Below, in pieces: positions 1 to 8,646 of a stretch of DNA of 64,000 nt. The position numbers were made by a program, and so were the translations under genes. The notes below the pieces were generated by a model. That model did not search any database and had not been told where the DNA came from. It saw nothing but the letters and a program-made list of their open reading frames with translations. The DNA is from Deinococcus humi. Its GTDB lineage: Bacteria > Deinococcota > Deinococci > Deinococcales > Deinococcaceae. The stretch spans positions 310,001 to 374,000 of the forward strand of contig NZ_JACHFL010000004.1 in NCBI RefSeq assembly GCF_014201875.1. The letters are read 5' to 3'. Positions within the stretch are counted from its first letter, which is position 1. Every line of letters starts with the position of its first letter.

Positions 1-974
1 TCGTCTACACCATCCTGGATGACGCCAGCGACACCACCGCCGCCGTAACCAGCGCCCGCAAACTGATTCAGGACAACAAGGTGGACCTCATCGTGGGGAC
101 CACCACCACCCCCGCCTCATTGGCGATGATCGACGTGGTCTCCGAAGCCAAGGTGCCCATGATCAGCCTGGCCGCCTCCGAGACCATTATCAAGCCAGTG
201 GACGCCAAGCGGGAGTGGGTCTTCAAGACCCCGCAGACCGACGCGATCATGGCGGCGGCGATTGTGCAGCACATGCAGCAGAATAAGATCAAAACCGTGG
301 GCTATATCGGTTTCAACGATGCCTACGGTGAGGGTTGGCTGGCCGAGCTGAAGAAGAACGCCGCCCAGCGCGGCATCAAGGTGGTGGCCGAGGAGCGATA
401 TGGGCGCAGCGACACCAGCGTGACCGGGCAGGTGCTGAAAGTGCTGGCGGCCAAGCCCGACGCTGTGCTGGTTGGGGCGTCCGGGGTGCCCGCCGTGCTG
501 CCGCAGAAGACCCTCAAGGACCGCGGCTATGCGGGCAAGATCTACCAGACCCACGGCGTCGCCAACGCGGACTTCCTGCGAGTGGGCGGCAAGGATGTGG
601 AGGGCGCGATTCTGCCCGCGGGCCCGGTGCTGGTGGCCGATCAGTTGGCCGATACCAACCCCAACAAGAAGGTGGGCCTGAATTACGTCAGTCTGTACGA
701 GGCCAAATACGGCAAGGATAGCGTCTCGACCTTCGGGGCGCATTTGTGGGACGCCGGGCTGCTGATGCAGAAGGCCATCCCGGTGGCCCTCAAGAAGGCC
801 AAGCCCGGCACCGCCGAATTCCGCAGCGCCCTGCGTGAGGCCCTGGAAGGCTCACGCAATGTGATCGGCGCACACGGCATCTTTAACCTGTCGGCGACGG
901 ATCACCTGGGTCTGGACGCCCGCAGCCGCGTGATGGTGCAGGTCGTGGATGGCCAGTGGAAGCTGCTGAAGTAA
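1..974 (+). CDS. ABC transporter substrate-binding protein, branched-chain amino acid type (5' partial)
   Basis: The reading frame is open from base 3, so the gene enters from outside the window and its signal peptide is not seen. About 323 residues are visible. They fit the type I periplasmic-binding fold of LivJ-like proteins, which capture branched-chain amino acids, amides or aromatic compounds outside the membrane for an ABC importer. Visible family features are the segment DLIVGTTTTPASLAMIDV (first lobe, ligand pocket region), the inter-lobe stretch KTVGYIGFNDAYGEGWL, and LYEAKYG near the end of the second lobe. The C-terminus is complete and is followed at once by a strong hairpin terminator. 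The substrate cannot be read from sequence, and the permease and ATPase genes would have to lie upstream of the window or elsewhere. Confidence 0.85.
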   Translation, partial: VYTILDDASDTTAAVTSARKLIQDNKVDLIVGTTTTPASLAMIDVVSEAKVPMISLAASETIIKPVDAKREWVFKTPQTDAIMAAAIVQHMQQNKIKTVGYIGFNDAYGEGWLAELKKNAAQRGIKVVAEERYGRSDTSVTGQVLKVLAAKPDAVLVGASGVPAVLPQKTLKDRGYAGKIYQTHGVANADFLRVGGKDVEGAILPAGPVLVADQLADTNPNKKVGLNYVSLYEAKYGKDSVSTFGAHLWDAGLLMQKAIPVALKKAKPGTAEFRSALREALEGSRNVIGAHGIFNLSATDHLGLDARSRVMVQVVDGQWKLLK

Positions 975-990
975 CGGTGTAACGCTTACA

Positions 991-1036
991 CAGGCGGACG
1001 GGGCATGGAGAGTGAACTCCATGCCCCGTCCGCCTG
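991..1036. terminator. Perfect 20-bp stem terminator hairpin
   Basis: Bases 991-1010 pair perfectly with 1017-1036 around a 6-base loop (agtgaa). The hairpin sits 16 bases after the stop of the substrate-binding protein and also faces the 3' end of the decayed kinase on the other strand. The T-tract after the stem is weak (TCTTGCTCATTTT), so it may act in both directions. Confidence 0.85.
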
Positions 1037-1072
1037 TCTTGCTCATTTTCCGGCCCGCTGCTCCCTGGCAGG

Positions 1073-3834
1073 TCACGGGCCTCGCGGAAGCGTGAAACTG
1101 AAGGTTGCGCCCTCGCCGATCCCTGACGTCTGGTCGGTCACCTCGCCCCCGTGACGGGACACGATCCGACGGACATTGGCGAGGCCCACGCCGGTGCCTT
1201 CGAACTCTTATTCGTGATGGAGGCGCTGGAAGACCCCAAACAGGCGGCTGGCGTAACGCGGATCGAAGCCCACACCATTGTCGCGTACCAGAATGACCCA
1301 CTCGTCGGGCCGTTCCTCGGTCCAGATCTCGACGATCGGGTGGGGGCGGAGTCTGGAGTACTTCAGGGCATTGCCCAACAGATTCACCATGACCTGACGC
1401 AGCAGGTGGCGGTCACCATTGACGATGGGTAAGGCCTGGACTCGCCATTCGACGTTCTGCTCCTCATCCTCAGAAGTCAGCTCGAGCTGCGCCGAGGTCA
1501 CCAGCGCGGCCAGATCGACCTCCTCCAGCCGCAGGGGTTGCCTGGTGGTGCGTGACAGGTCCAGCATGGCGTCGATCAGTATGTTCATCCGGGTGGCCGC
1601 GTCGTCGATCACGCTCAGGTAATGCTCCGTCTTGAGGTCCGATGTATCGGTGAGGCGGTTACGCAGCAGGGCGTTGAAGCCCTTGATACGGCGCACCAGC
1701 GTCCGCAGATCGTGCGACACGCTATAGGCGAAAGCTTGGAGTTCGCCGACTGCCACCTGCAACTCGGCGTTGCTGCGGGCCAGCTGCCGGACCCCCTCGG
1801 CCCGCTCCAGTGCCAGATTCAGGCTGCGGCCCACCGCCCGGAACACCGCCCGCTCGCGTTCCGACCAGTGGGTCTGGCGGCGTGCAGCCATGATCAGCAT
1901 GCCCGTCATGGTTTCGCCCTGGAAGAACGGCTGAAAGGCCACAGCCTCGTAAACGGCGGCGCCCGGGCGCCAGTTCGGGTGTCCCTTGATCTCCTCAAGA
2001 AAGACGCTCTGGCGGGTGCGCTGCGCCTCCTCGAAACCCGGATCGCTGGGGCGGTAACCCGCCTGGGCCTCGGCCAGCAGGTCTGCCGGGAAGTCGGGGG
2101 GCCAGACCCTGATCCGGAACACCTCGCCCTCGCGCTCAGAGTATGTCACGTCCATGTCGTGGGCCTCAGCCAGCACCGCCGCCGCCTGTCGGATCAGCGC
2201 CAGCACGTCGGTCTCGTTGCCCATCAGGTCGGTCAGCGCCGTGAACGCGGCCAGCGCCGCGCGCTCCTCCTGCAACTGGAGGTTCTGTTCTGCGCGGTCC
2301 AGTGCCAGGCCTAGGCTGCGCCATGGTTTCGAGCAGAGTGCGCTCAGTGGCGGTCCAGGTCTTTGTCTTCCTTGAACAGAGCCAGGGCCAGCACGCCGCG
2401 GACCTGCTGGCTGACCAGAATGGGCAGGGCGGCGGTGGCCCCCAGGTGACTGTCCATTTCCCCCAGCCGATCGGTGTCCAGCCGGTCATGGTCCTGGTAG
2501 TGCGCCTGCCCTGTTTCCAATGGGCGACGCAGATTGAGGGTTGAGCGGTACGGCAGGCCCGCATCCACGGCGCGTTGCAGATCGTCATTGCGCATCGAGC
2601 CGACCTGTGCCCGGATCCGGAAGAGGCCATCGCCGCCTTCCCCGTTCTCGTGTTCGTAAGACATCGCGAACCCCGGCGGCATCTGCGACAGCATGATTTC
2701 CAGAGACCGCCCAACCAGCAAGCGTGCAGCGCTGTCCAGCTCGTGCGACAGCGTCTCGAAGGCCTCGAGCGCCCGCGTCCGGGCCAGCAGTTCGGCGTTC
2801 TGCTCGGCCTGTTGCCGGGCACCCTCACCGCGTTCCACGGCCAGCGTCAGGCTGCGCCCCAGCGCCCGCATCAGGCCCCGGTCCCGGCTCTGCCACTGCT
2901 CACCCAGGCGCAGCCCCACGGTAAAGATGCCGCGTACCTCCTGCCCCACCACCGGGTAGATACACACCGGGCCGAAGACATCGGTGTTCTCGATTTGCTC
3001 GCGCGCCGCGTTCCAGCCGTCGATGAACACCGGCTGCCGGGTTTCCAGCGCACGCGTGAAGGACGGAACGTTCAGCGGCAGCCCGGCGCGGACCATGTCG
3101 ACCTGTTCGGGCGTCATCTCGTCTGTCCAGCTCAGGGCCTTCCACAGTCCGTCCTGAATCTCGTAGTACGCGCCGCTGTACTCGGTGAAATGCGCGTCCT
3201 CACCGTGTAGGCCTCCCGACTGAGGGCCAGCACATCGGTCTCACGGGCGGCCCGTTCCGTGAAAGCGGTAAAAACCTCCAACGCCGCCGTCTGGTCTTCG
3301 AGTTGCCGCTTCATCCTGTCCTGTCTATTTGCGCGTGGCGCAGTGCCGCAGGCCCAGCCCCAGGGCGCCCGCCACGGTGCGGAAGGTGGCCTGGCCAGCC
3401 TCGTTCCAGTCCTGCCCGTCGGCCAGTGTCACACGCAACAGGCCACAGGTTTCGTTTTCCTGGACGCAGGGATAGAGCGCCCCTGCACCTGCGGGGGCCA
3501 GCGCGCCCAGGTCAAGCCCGGGCGACAAAGAATGACCGAAAAAGATCGGCTCCTGCCCGCTGAGAACGTGCAGCAGCGCTGGTGAATTGACGGTAAAACC
3601 GTCCTCCTGCGCCGTCTGGTCTACGCCACCCACCGGCTGCCAGCGATCCGAGTCTGCCTCCAGGGTGAACAACGTGACGGTCACGTCGCCAAGCGTCTGT
3701 CTCAACACCTCGGTTATCCGCTGCAATTATTCTGGCAGCTCGGCGGTTTGTGTCAGGTCTTCGGCGAAGCGCGAGAGGATCTCCAGCACGGCCAGATGGT
3801 CCGCAGAGCGGTCCGCTCTGGCCGCAGGGGTCAT
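1073..3834 (-). pseudogene. Decayed multi-GAF sensor histidine kinase
   Basis: Read on the minus strand from an ATG at 3834, this locus encodes about 920 residues of successive GAF-like sensor modules followed by a DHp/HATPase histidine kinase. It no longer has one frame. An in-frame TAA lies at about 3727 (LPE-stop-LQRITEV). Frame changes are needed near 3325, 3205, 2352 and 2326. A second in-frame TAA at 1208-1210 falls in [20 protein letters not shown], just before the G2 box of the ATPase domain. The remaining homology ([19 protein letters not shown] to a stop at 1073) stays in the same frame after that stop. The H-box is still readable (SHDLRTLVRRIKG, with the usual Pro as Leu). Neighbouring genes are intact, so genuine decay is likelier than general sequencing error, though errors cannot be excluded from sequence alone. 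Confidence 0.85.
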
Positions 3835-3910
3835 GGGTGCACCGTGCTGTCAAAGTGCCGGCAGCGAATTCCCCGGGCTCCTTTCTCTGGTGTCTCTCTT
3901 CTCACAACGT

Positions 3911-4645
3911 TCATGGCAGTCCCCGCAGCCGTTCACGAACCTGTTCCTGGTCGTACTTTTGCCAGTAGGTCTGCGGTTTCAGCGCCAGCGCCCCCTCAAG
4001 AAGATGACGGGCCTCCTGCCGCAGACCTGTGGCGCGGCGGACGTCCTGACCGGCCAGCAGCAGCAGGCTGTCGGCGTAGCTCAGGCGAAAGAAGATCTCG
4101 CCGGGGGCCAGGGCGATGGCTTTCTGGTGGCTCATGCGCATGGTGTCCTCACTAGCACCGGTGGTCAGGACCACCAGGGCGCCGAGGCCCAGCGCCTGTG
4201 CGTGCCAGGTGCCCAGACCCATCCAGGCGCGGGCCTGCGCCGGGTCCAGTTTCAGGGCCTGCTCGAACAGCCGCCGGATCTCCAGGCCCGTCCGGGTGGC
4301 CCGCACCACGCCAGCGCCCTGCAATTGCAGCGCCAGCGCGTTCGCCAGTTCCACGTACCCTTCAGCGGCGCGGCCGTCAGCGGCCACGGCCGCCCGCGCG
4401 GCAGCCTCCGAGGCCGCGTACAGCCTCTGTTTTTCGGGCCTGCCATCCACAAGGACCGACTGCCCCACGTAGGCGCGGGCCAGTAAGCTCAGGGCGGGCG
4501 CGTCCCGATTGTCCCGGAGCAGCGCAACGGTCACGCTGGGCTGGCCCCGGTTCAGAGCAGCCAGGGCGTCGTCCATGGGCGCGGTCAGACCGGAAGCGGT
4601 GAGCAGCAGGGCGGCAGTCAGGATAGTCATCAACACTTTAGACAA
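3911..4645 (-). CDS. Exported tetratricopeptide-repeat-like protein
   Basis: 244 residues. The N-terminus (MSKVLMTILTAALLLTASG) is a typical Sec signal peptide with likely cleavage near residue 21. The rest is alpha-helical and TPR-like: segments such as LFEQALKLDPAQARAWMGLG and HQKAIALAPGEIFFRLSYAD show the alternating small and large residues and the terminal DP/AP of TPR units. Such proteins are scaffolds for protein contacts; no enzymatic motif is seen. Its start overlaps the stop of the upstream flavoprotein gene by 8 bases, so the two are probably translated from one message. The function is unknown. Confidence 0.7.
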   Translation of the reverse strand: MSKVLMTILTAALLLTASGLTAPMDDALAALNRGQPSVTVALLRDNRDAPALSLLARAYVGQSVLVDGRPEKQRLYAASEAAARAAVAADGRAAEGYVELANALALQLQGAGVVRATRTGLEIRRLFEQALKLDPAQARAWMGLGTWHAQALGLGALVVLTTGASEDTMRMSHQKAIALAPGEIFFRLSYADSLLLLAGQDVRRATGLRQEARHLLEGALALKPQTYWQKYDQEQVRERLRGLP

Positions 4646-5690
4646 GAGGGTTCTCCAGATGTTCGCTCAGCCGCGCCACGACGTACTCGGCATCCGGTCC
4701 GGCTGAACGAATGGTACTGGAAGCGGCCGTCCGCTGGCCCGGCAGGCCGACGAAAGCGAGCCCGGGAAGGGCCGTGCTGATGCCCAGGCGTTGCTGCGGC
4801 TCGCCGTGCCGGTCCAGGGCCGCGAGGGGCAGATACTCTCCGTTCCAGCGGTATCCGGTCGCGTAGATCACGCTGTCTACGGCCTCTTCCTGGCCATTGG
4901 ACCAGCGGACGCCTGTGCGCGTAAAGCCCTCAAAGAGCGGCCGCAGGTCAGGATTGTCGCTGCTCAGCGCGGCCCTCAGTCCTGGCACCGCGACCACTGG
5001 ATGCACGTCTGGCACGCGTCCCAACACGCCGAGGGGGAGTTTCTCGATGCCTGTCCACGCCAGCCAGTCGGTCAGGTCCCGCCCGAGCGGACGCTGTGGG
5101 AACAGTTGCGGTGCCCGGCGCACGGCCAGCGTCACCCGCGCCACCTGACCCAGTTCGGCGGCAATCTGCGCAGCGGAGTTGCCCGCCCCGACGACGATCA
5201 CGCGCTGCCCCGCGAAGGGAACGGGACGGCGGTACTGCGAGGCATGCAGCGCCTGCCCCTGGAATTCGCCCGCTCTGGACAGATGCGGCCAGTGCGGCTG
5301 CCCGAAGGTGCCGGAAGCACAGATCACGGCCCTCGCCGTCCAAGTCCGGCCATCCCTTGCCGTAATTTCAAACAGCTTCTTGACATGCCGGACCGCCACC
5401 ACTTGCGCTCCCCGCCGTACCGGAAAGCTGAAATGGGCAGCGTAGGTCTGCAGGTAGGCGATCATCTCCCCGCGAGAGGGGTAATGGTGCGGGTCACCGC
5501 CGAAGGGCAGTCCCGGCAGCGCGGAGTGGTGGGCAGGCGTAAAGAGGGTCAGACTGTCGTAGTACTCCGGCCACGAGCCGCTGGCCGCAGCGCCCGCCTC
5601 CAGAACCTCGAAACTCAGATGGCGGCGCTGCAACGAGTAGGCAGCGGCCAGTCCGGCTGACCCAGCCCCGATCACCACAGCGTCCAACAT
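4638..5690 (-). CDS. FAD/NADPH-dependent monooxygenase-like flavoprotein
   Basis: 350 residues with the layout of flavin-containing monooxygenases and related YUC/CzcO-like oxidoreductases. The FAD dinucleotide-binding motif is at the N-terminus (VIGAGSAG, residues 6-13), the NADPH motif is at VVGAGNSA (166-173), and the conserved ATGY motif is at 277-280. These enzymes hydroxylate or Baeyer-Villiger-oxidise small nucleophilic or carbonyl substrates using NADPH and oxygen; the substrate here is not deducible. The start is set by an excellent ribosome site, AAAGGAGG, a few bases before the ATG. It is the first gene of a two-gene unit with the TPR protein. Confidence 0.8.
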   Translation of the reverse strand: MLDAVVIGAGSAGLAAAYSLQRRHLSFEVLEAGAAASGSWPEYYDSLTLFTPAHHSALPGLPFGGDPHHYPSRGEMIAYLQTYAAHFSFPVRRGAQVVAVRHVKKLFEITARDGRTWTARAVICASGTFGQPHWPHLSRAGEFQGQALHASQYRRPVPFAGQRVIVVGAGNSAAQIAAELGQVARVTLAVRRAPQLFPQRPLGRDLTDWLAWTGIEKLPLGVLGRVPDVHPVVAVPGLRAALSSDNPDLRPLFEGFTRTGVRWSNGQEEAVDSVIYATGYRWNGEYLPLAALDRHGEPQQRLGISTALPGLAFVGLPGQRTAASSTIRSAGPDAEYVVARLSEHLENPLV

Positions 5691-5747
5691 ATGCCCCTCC
5701 TTTCAGTCTGGCGCGGCGGTGCGAGGACTGATCGTATGCCCACCACC

Positions 5748-6908
5748 TTAGGCATGGTTTGCGGCCTGTCCGGGACGACATTGGCCGAAGGCTGGATCAT
5801 CTACTACCAACCCCAAGTCGGTCCGCCGCACGGCCTCCCCGAAAGTTGAGTACGCGACGGGCAGCAGCGCCAGTTTTGCGGGATGAAAATGCAGCCGCGC
5901 CGGCAGGCTAAAGATCTGGATCAGCTCCACGGCGCATCCCCATCACCTGTGCGCCAACCACCCGCAAACGCACTGGGGAGCCTAGCAGACCCTGAAGGTC
6001 AACGAGTTTCACGAAGTCAGGGGCGTGCTCAGTGCGGGCGCGGTTCAGGCGGGCAAAGTCGTAGTCCACCACCTCGTGCCCGCCGGACCTCTTCACGGCT
6101 GTGCCTGGGTCGGGCTCCAATGGGCGATCTCGGGCTTGGTGTGGGTCACGCAGGGAATGTCCCCCACCCGGGTGGCAGGTGCGCACAGGGCAGTCGCGCC
6201 GTGCGTGAACATCGGCCCGCCTACCACGTCGCCCGCCCCACACAGGTGCGAATACGAGGTGGACTGCATGTTGGATCTAACCTTCAGGCCCTGGTCGTCG
6301 AATTTGGCCCCGATGACTTCCATGCCCAGCCTCTGCACACGCGGCGCCTTGCCCACGGCCACCAGCAGGTGCGTCCCTCCACGGACTGGCGTCTATCAGT
6401 TGCAACCGCACCCCTGATTCGCTAGAACCCGTCGCTAGCACAAATTTCTCGGCCATGATGGTGCGGATCTGGCCCCTGTGCCTGACCTCCAGCACATGCG
6501 GCGACACGAACACGGAATGATCGCCGACCACCTGTACGCCGCGCGCCTCGATGGACTCCGGCGAATCCACGTCCCTGAAACCGTTGATGATCCAGTGTAT
6601 CTCGGCCCGGACGGTGGTCCAGTCCGGCGGTCAGTCCCAGTGCCCCACTCTGGCGGGCCGCATGGGCGGTCCTGGACATCGATAGCAGCGTCTTCGATGG
6701 AATGCAACCGGTGAAGGTGGATTCACCGCCGGTTAGCTCGCGCTCGATCAGCAAGACGCGCTGGCTGTTGGAGGCGGCCAGGTGCGCGGCAATCAGGCCG
6801 CCGGACCCCGTGCCGATCACCGCCACATGGCTTTCAAGGGGGTAGTGCCTTCTGATGCGGAATGGCCTAGCCGTAGCGCTGGGGGTCCGGCGTGGATGGG
6901 GTACTCAT
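5748..6908 (-). pseudogene. Decayed FAD disulfide oxidoreductase (mercuric reductase/dihydrolipoamide dehydrogenase-like)
   Basis: Homology runs on the minus strand from an ATG near 6908 (MSTPSTPDPQRYG) to about 5750 but is spread over all three frames. Readable pieces in order are the FAD motif VIGTGSGGLIAAHLA, the active-site region GGESTFTGCIPSKT, a LATGSS motif, a VCGAGD-like HLCGAGDVVGGP, and a C-terminal dimerisation piece (MELIQIFSLPARLHFHPAKL). At least four frame changes are required. The redox-active motif, normally with two cysteines, shows Ser at the first cysteine position (EST in place of ECT). The gene is therefore broken at both frame and active-site level. Confidence 0.8.
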
Positions 6909-7059
6909 GGTGTCTCCCGCCCCAGTCTGTCTGCCGGGTGACTGTCAAGGCGAGTGCTATTTCTTGGACCGAGCCGGGACGGTCACGGGTCAGTCCGTTG
7001 GCGTCCAGCGCTCCTGGGACGGTCCAGAGCGTGGCTTGCCCGTCAGAGTGACGCGGGCT

Positions 7060-7863
7060 TCACCCCAGCATTTCCAGCGCCAACCCCAATAACTCGTCCG
7101 GCGCGTCGAAGTGGTGGCGGCCCGGCAACTGCCGGACGCTGCTCGCCACACCTGGCCAGGCGTCGGCGAGTTGCTGGGACTGCCACAGGAACGATGGCGA
7201 CTCGTCCTCCCCCACGGCCACGGTGAACGGTGCGGCGCTCGTCGGGCGCAGGAAAGCGGGACTGAGGGCGCGGGCCTCCGTCTCCGAGAGTCGCAACACC
7301 GGCTGCAACTCGGTGCGGCGTAGCGGTCCCAGATCGTAAAGTCCACTGACGCCAATCCCACCCGTCAGCGTGACTCCGGGCAGGCCCTCGGCAGCCCAGT
7401 CGGTGGCGTGGACCATGGCGGCCAGATGTGCCCCGGCAGAATGTCCGGCCACGATCAGGGGTCCTGGATAGCGGGCGCCGACAAACGCCGTGGCCCGCCG
7501 TGCCTGACCCACGATGCGCGCCAGCGTCACGGTGGGCGTCAGGTCATAGCTCATGACCCCCACGCGCAGGCCGGCCCCCAACAGCGGAGGGGCCAGGTAC
7601 GAGAAGGTGTCCTTGTAGAACGCTTGCCAGTAACCGCCGTGAATGAACAGCAGGGTGGCCCGCGCCGCGCCCTCCGGCGCGAAAACGTCGAGCCGCTCGT
7701 GCTCTCCTGCGCCGTAAGCCAGTTCAGCAGGCAAGCGTTCCTCCCGAACGGCGGCGCTGTCCCGCTGCCAGGCTGCGACGATGATGTCGGCATGCGGCAC
7801 CCGGCGACTGGGCATGTACTCTCCGTTAATGGCTACGTCGAACAGACTCTGGGGCTGCGTCAT
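7060..7863 (-). CDS. Alpha/beta-hydrolase, arylformamidase/carboxylesterase-like
   Basis: 267 residues with an alpha/beta-hydrolase layout. The oxyanion-hole motif HGGYW is at residues 75-79 and the nucleophile elbow GHSAG at 140-144 (Ser142). An acidic residue around 218 (VGEDESPS) and His in GRHHFD near 249 are candidates for the rest of the triad. HGGYW together with GHSAGAHLA is the pattern of the kynurenine formamidase (arylformamidase) group, which opens N-formylkynurenine in tryptophan breakdown, but general esterases share it and no kynurenine-pathway neighbour is present. It is transcribed away from the following unknown gene. Confidence 0.75.
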   Translation of the reverse strand: MTQPQSLFDVAINGEYMPSRRVPHADIIVAAWQRDSAAVREERLPAELAYGAGEHERLDVFAPEGAARATLLFIHGGYWQAFYKDTFSYLAPPLLGAGLRVGVMSYDLTPTVTLARIVGQARRATAFVGARYPGPLIVAGHSAGAHLAAMVHATDWAAEGLPGVTLTGGIGVSGLYDLGPLRRTELQPVLRLSETEARALSPAFLRPTSAAPFTVAVGEDESPSFLWQSQQLADAWPGVASSVRQLPGRHHFDAPDELLGLALEMLG

Positions 7864-7994
7864 CCTGCGGGGTCTCCTGGGGAGTGAGGGAGATGAATCT
7901 GGGAAAAGACAAAGGAGCGTTTGGAAAATTCTGTCTCAGATACTCTAGAGTCGCTCAAGAGTTCGGGACAGTTCACCGCGCCGGAGGCCCGCTT

Positions 7995-8489
7995 ATGGAC
8001 GAATCACAGGACATGCAGACGCTCTTGGAGCTGACGGAAAACTGGCACGGCGGCGATGTGGGCCGCACGGAACTGGTCTCGGCGCTGCGCCGTGTGACCG
8101 ACGATTCCGGCGAACTGATCCGCACCCTGATCACGCAGCTCAGTCGGGGGGCCAAACGGGCAGGGCACGGCGAGGAGCATGCCGAGAATACCGACGCCTG
8201 GCGACAGGAGCTGATGGCCTGCCGCGCCCGCTCGTGGCCGTATCCGCACAGCGCAGGCCTGCTGGTGGGGCCGCACGTCCTGATCCTGACCGATGGTGAC
8301 CAGGGCGTGCTGCTGCGCGCCGGGCGCCTGAGGGTGCTGACCCCCAGCGTCAGCGCCTCGCTGCTGCTGCTGTGCCAGACCATCGTGATGGCGCAGCACT
8401 CGCTGGACGGCAAGATCGTGGGTCAGGCCCGCTCTCAGCGCATCGAATCGGCCTCCACCTCTCTGTCGGAAATTGACCCGATCCGCTAG
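7995..8489 (+). CDS. Uncharacterised protein, 164 residues
   Basis: I do not recognise this protein. The start is chosen at the ATG of 7995 because GGAGG lies seven bases upstream; the frame is open further back to 7884. It looks soluble. A central region (HSAGLLVGPHVLILTDGDQG, then VLLRAGRLRVLTPSVSASLLLL) resembles an alternating beta strand/helix layout, preceded by a charged helical N-terminal half. It lies alone between a leftward hydrolase and the mannosidase gene. Confidence 0.55.
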   Translation: MDESQDMQTLLELTENWHGGDVGRTELVSALRRVTDDSGELIRTLITQLSRGAKRAGHGEEHAENTDAWRQELMACRARSWPYPHSAGLLVGPHVLILTDGDQGVLLRAGRLRVLTPSVSASLLLLCQTIVMAQHSLDGKIVGQARSQRIESASTSLSEIDPIR

Positions 8490-8646
8490 GGCCAGCCCAG
8501 ATCCGGCCCCATTCCCGGTGCTGTGCGGGTTCGGCTTCCCTTCAATGCCTCCCACCTTCAATCGACGGACAGTTCCCCCACTGAGGCAGCGCTTCTGGGC
8601 TGTCTGTCCACCCGCCTGCTGGCCGCGCAGGAGATGAAAGGAGCCC

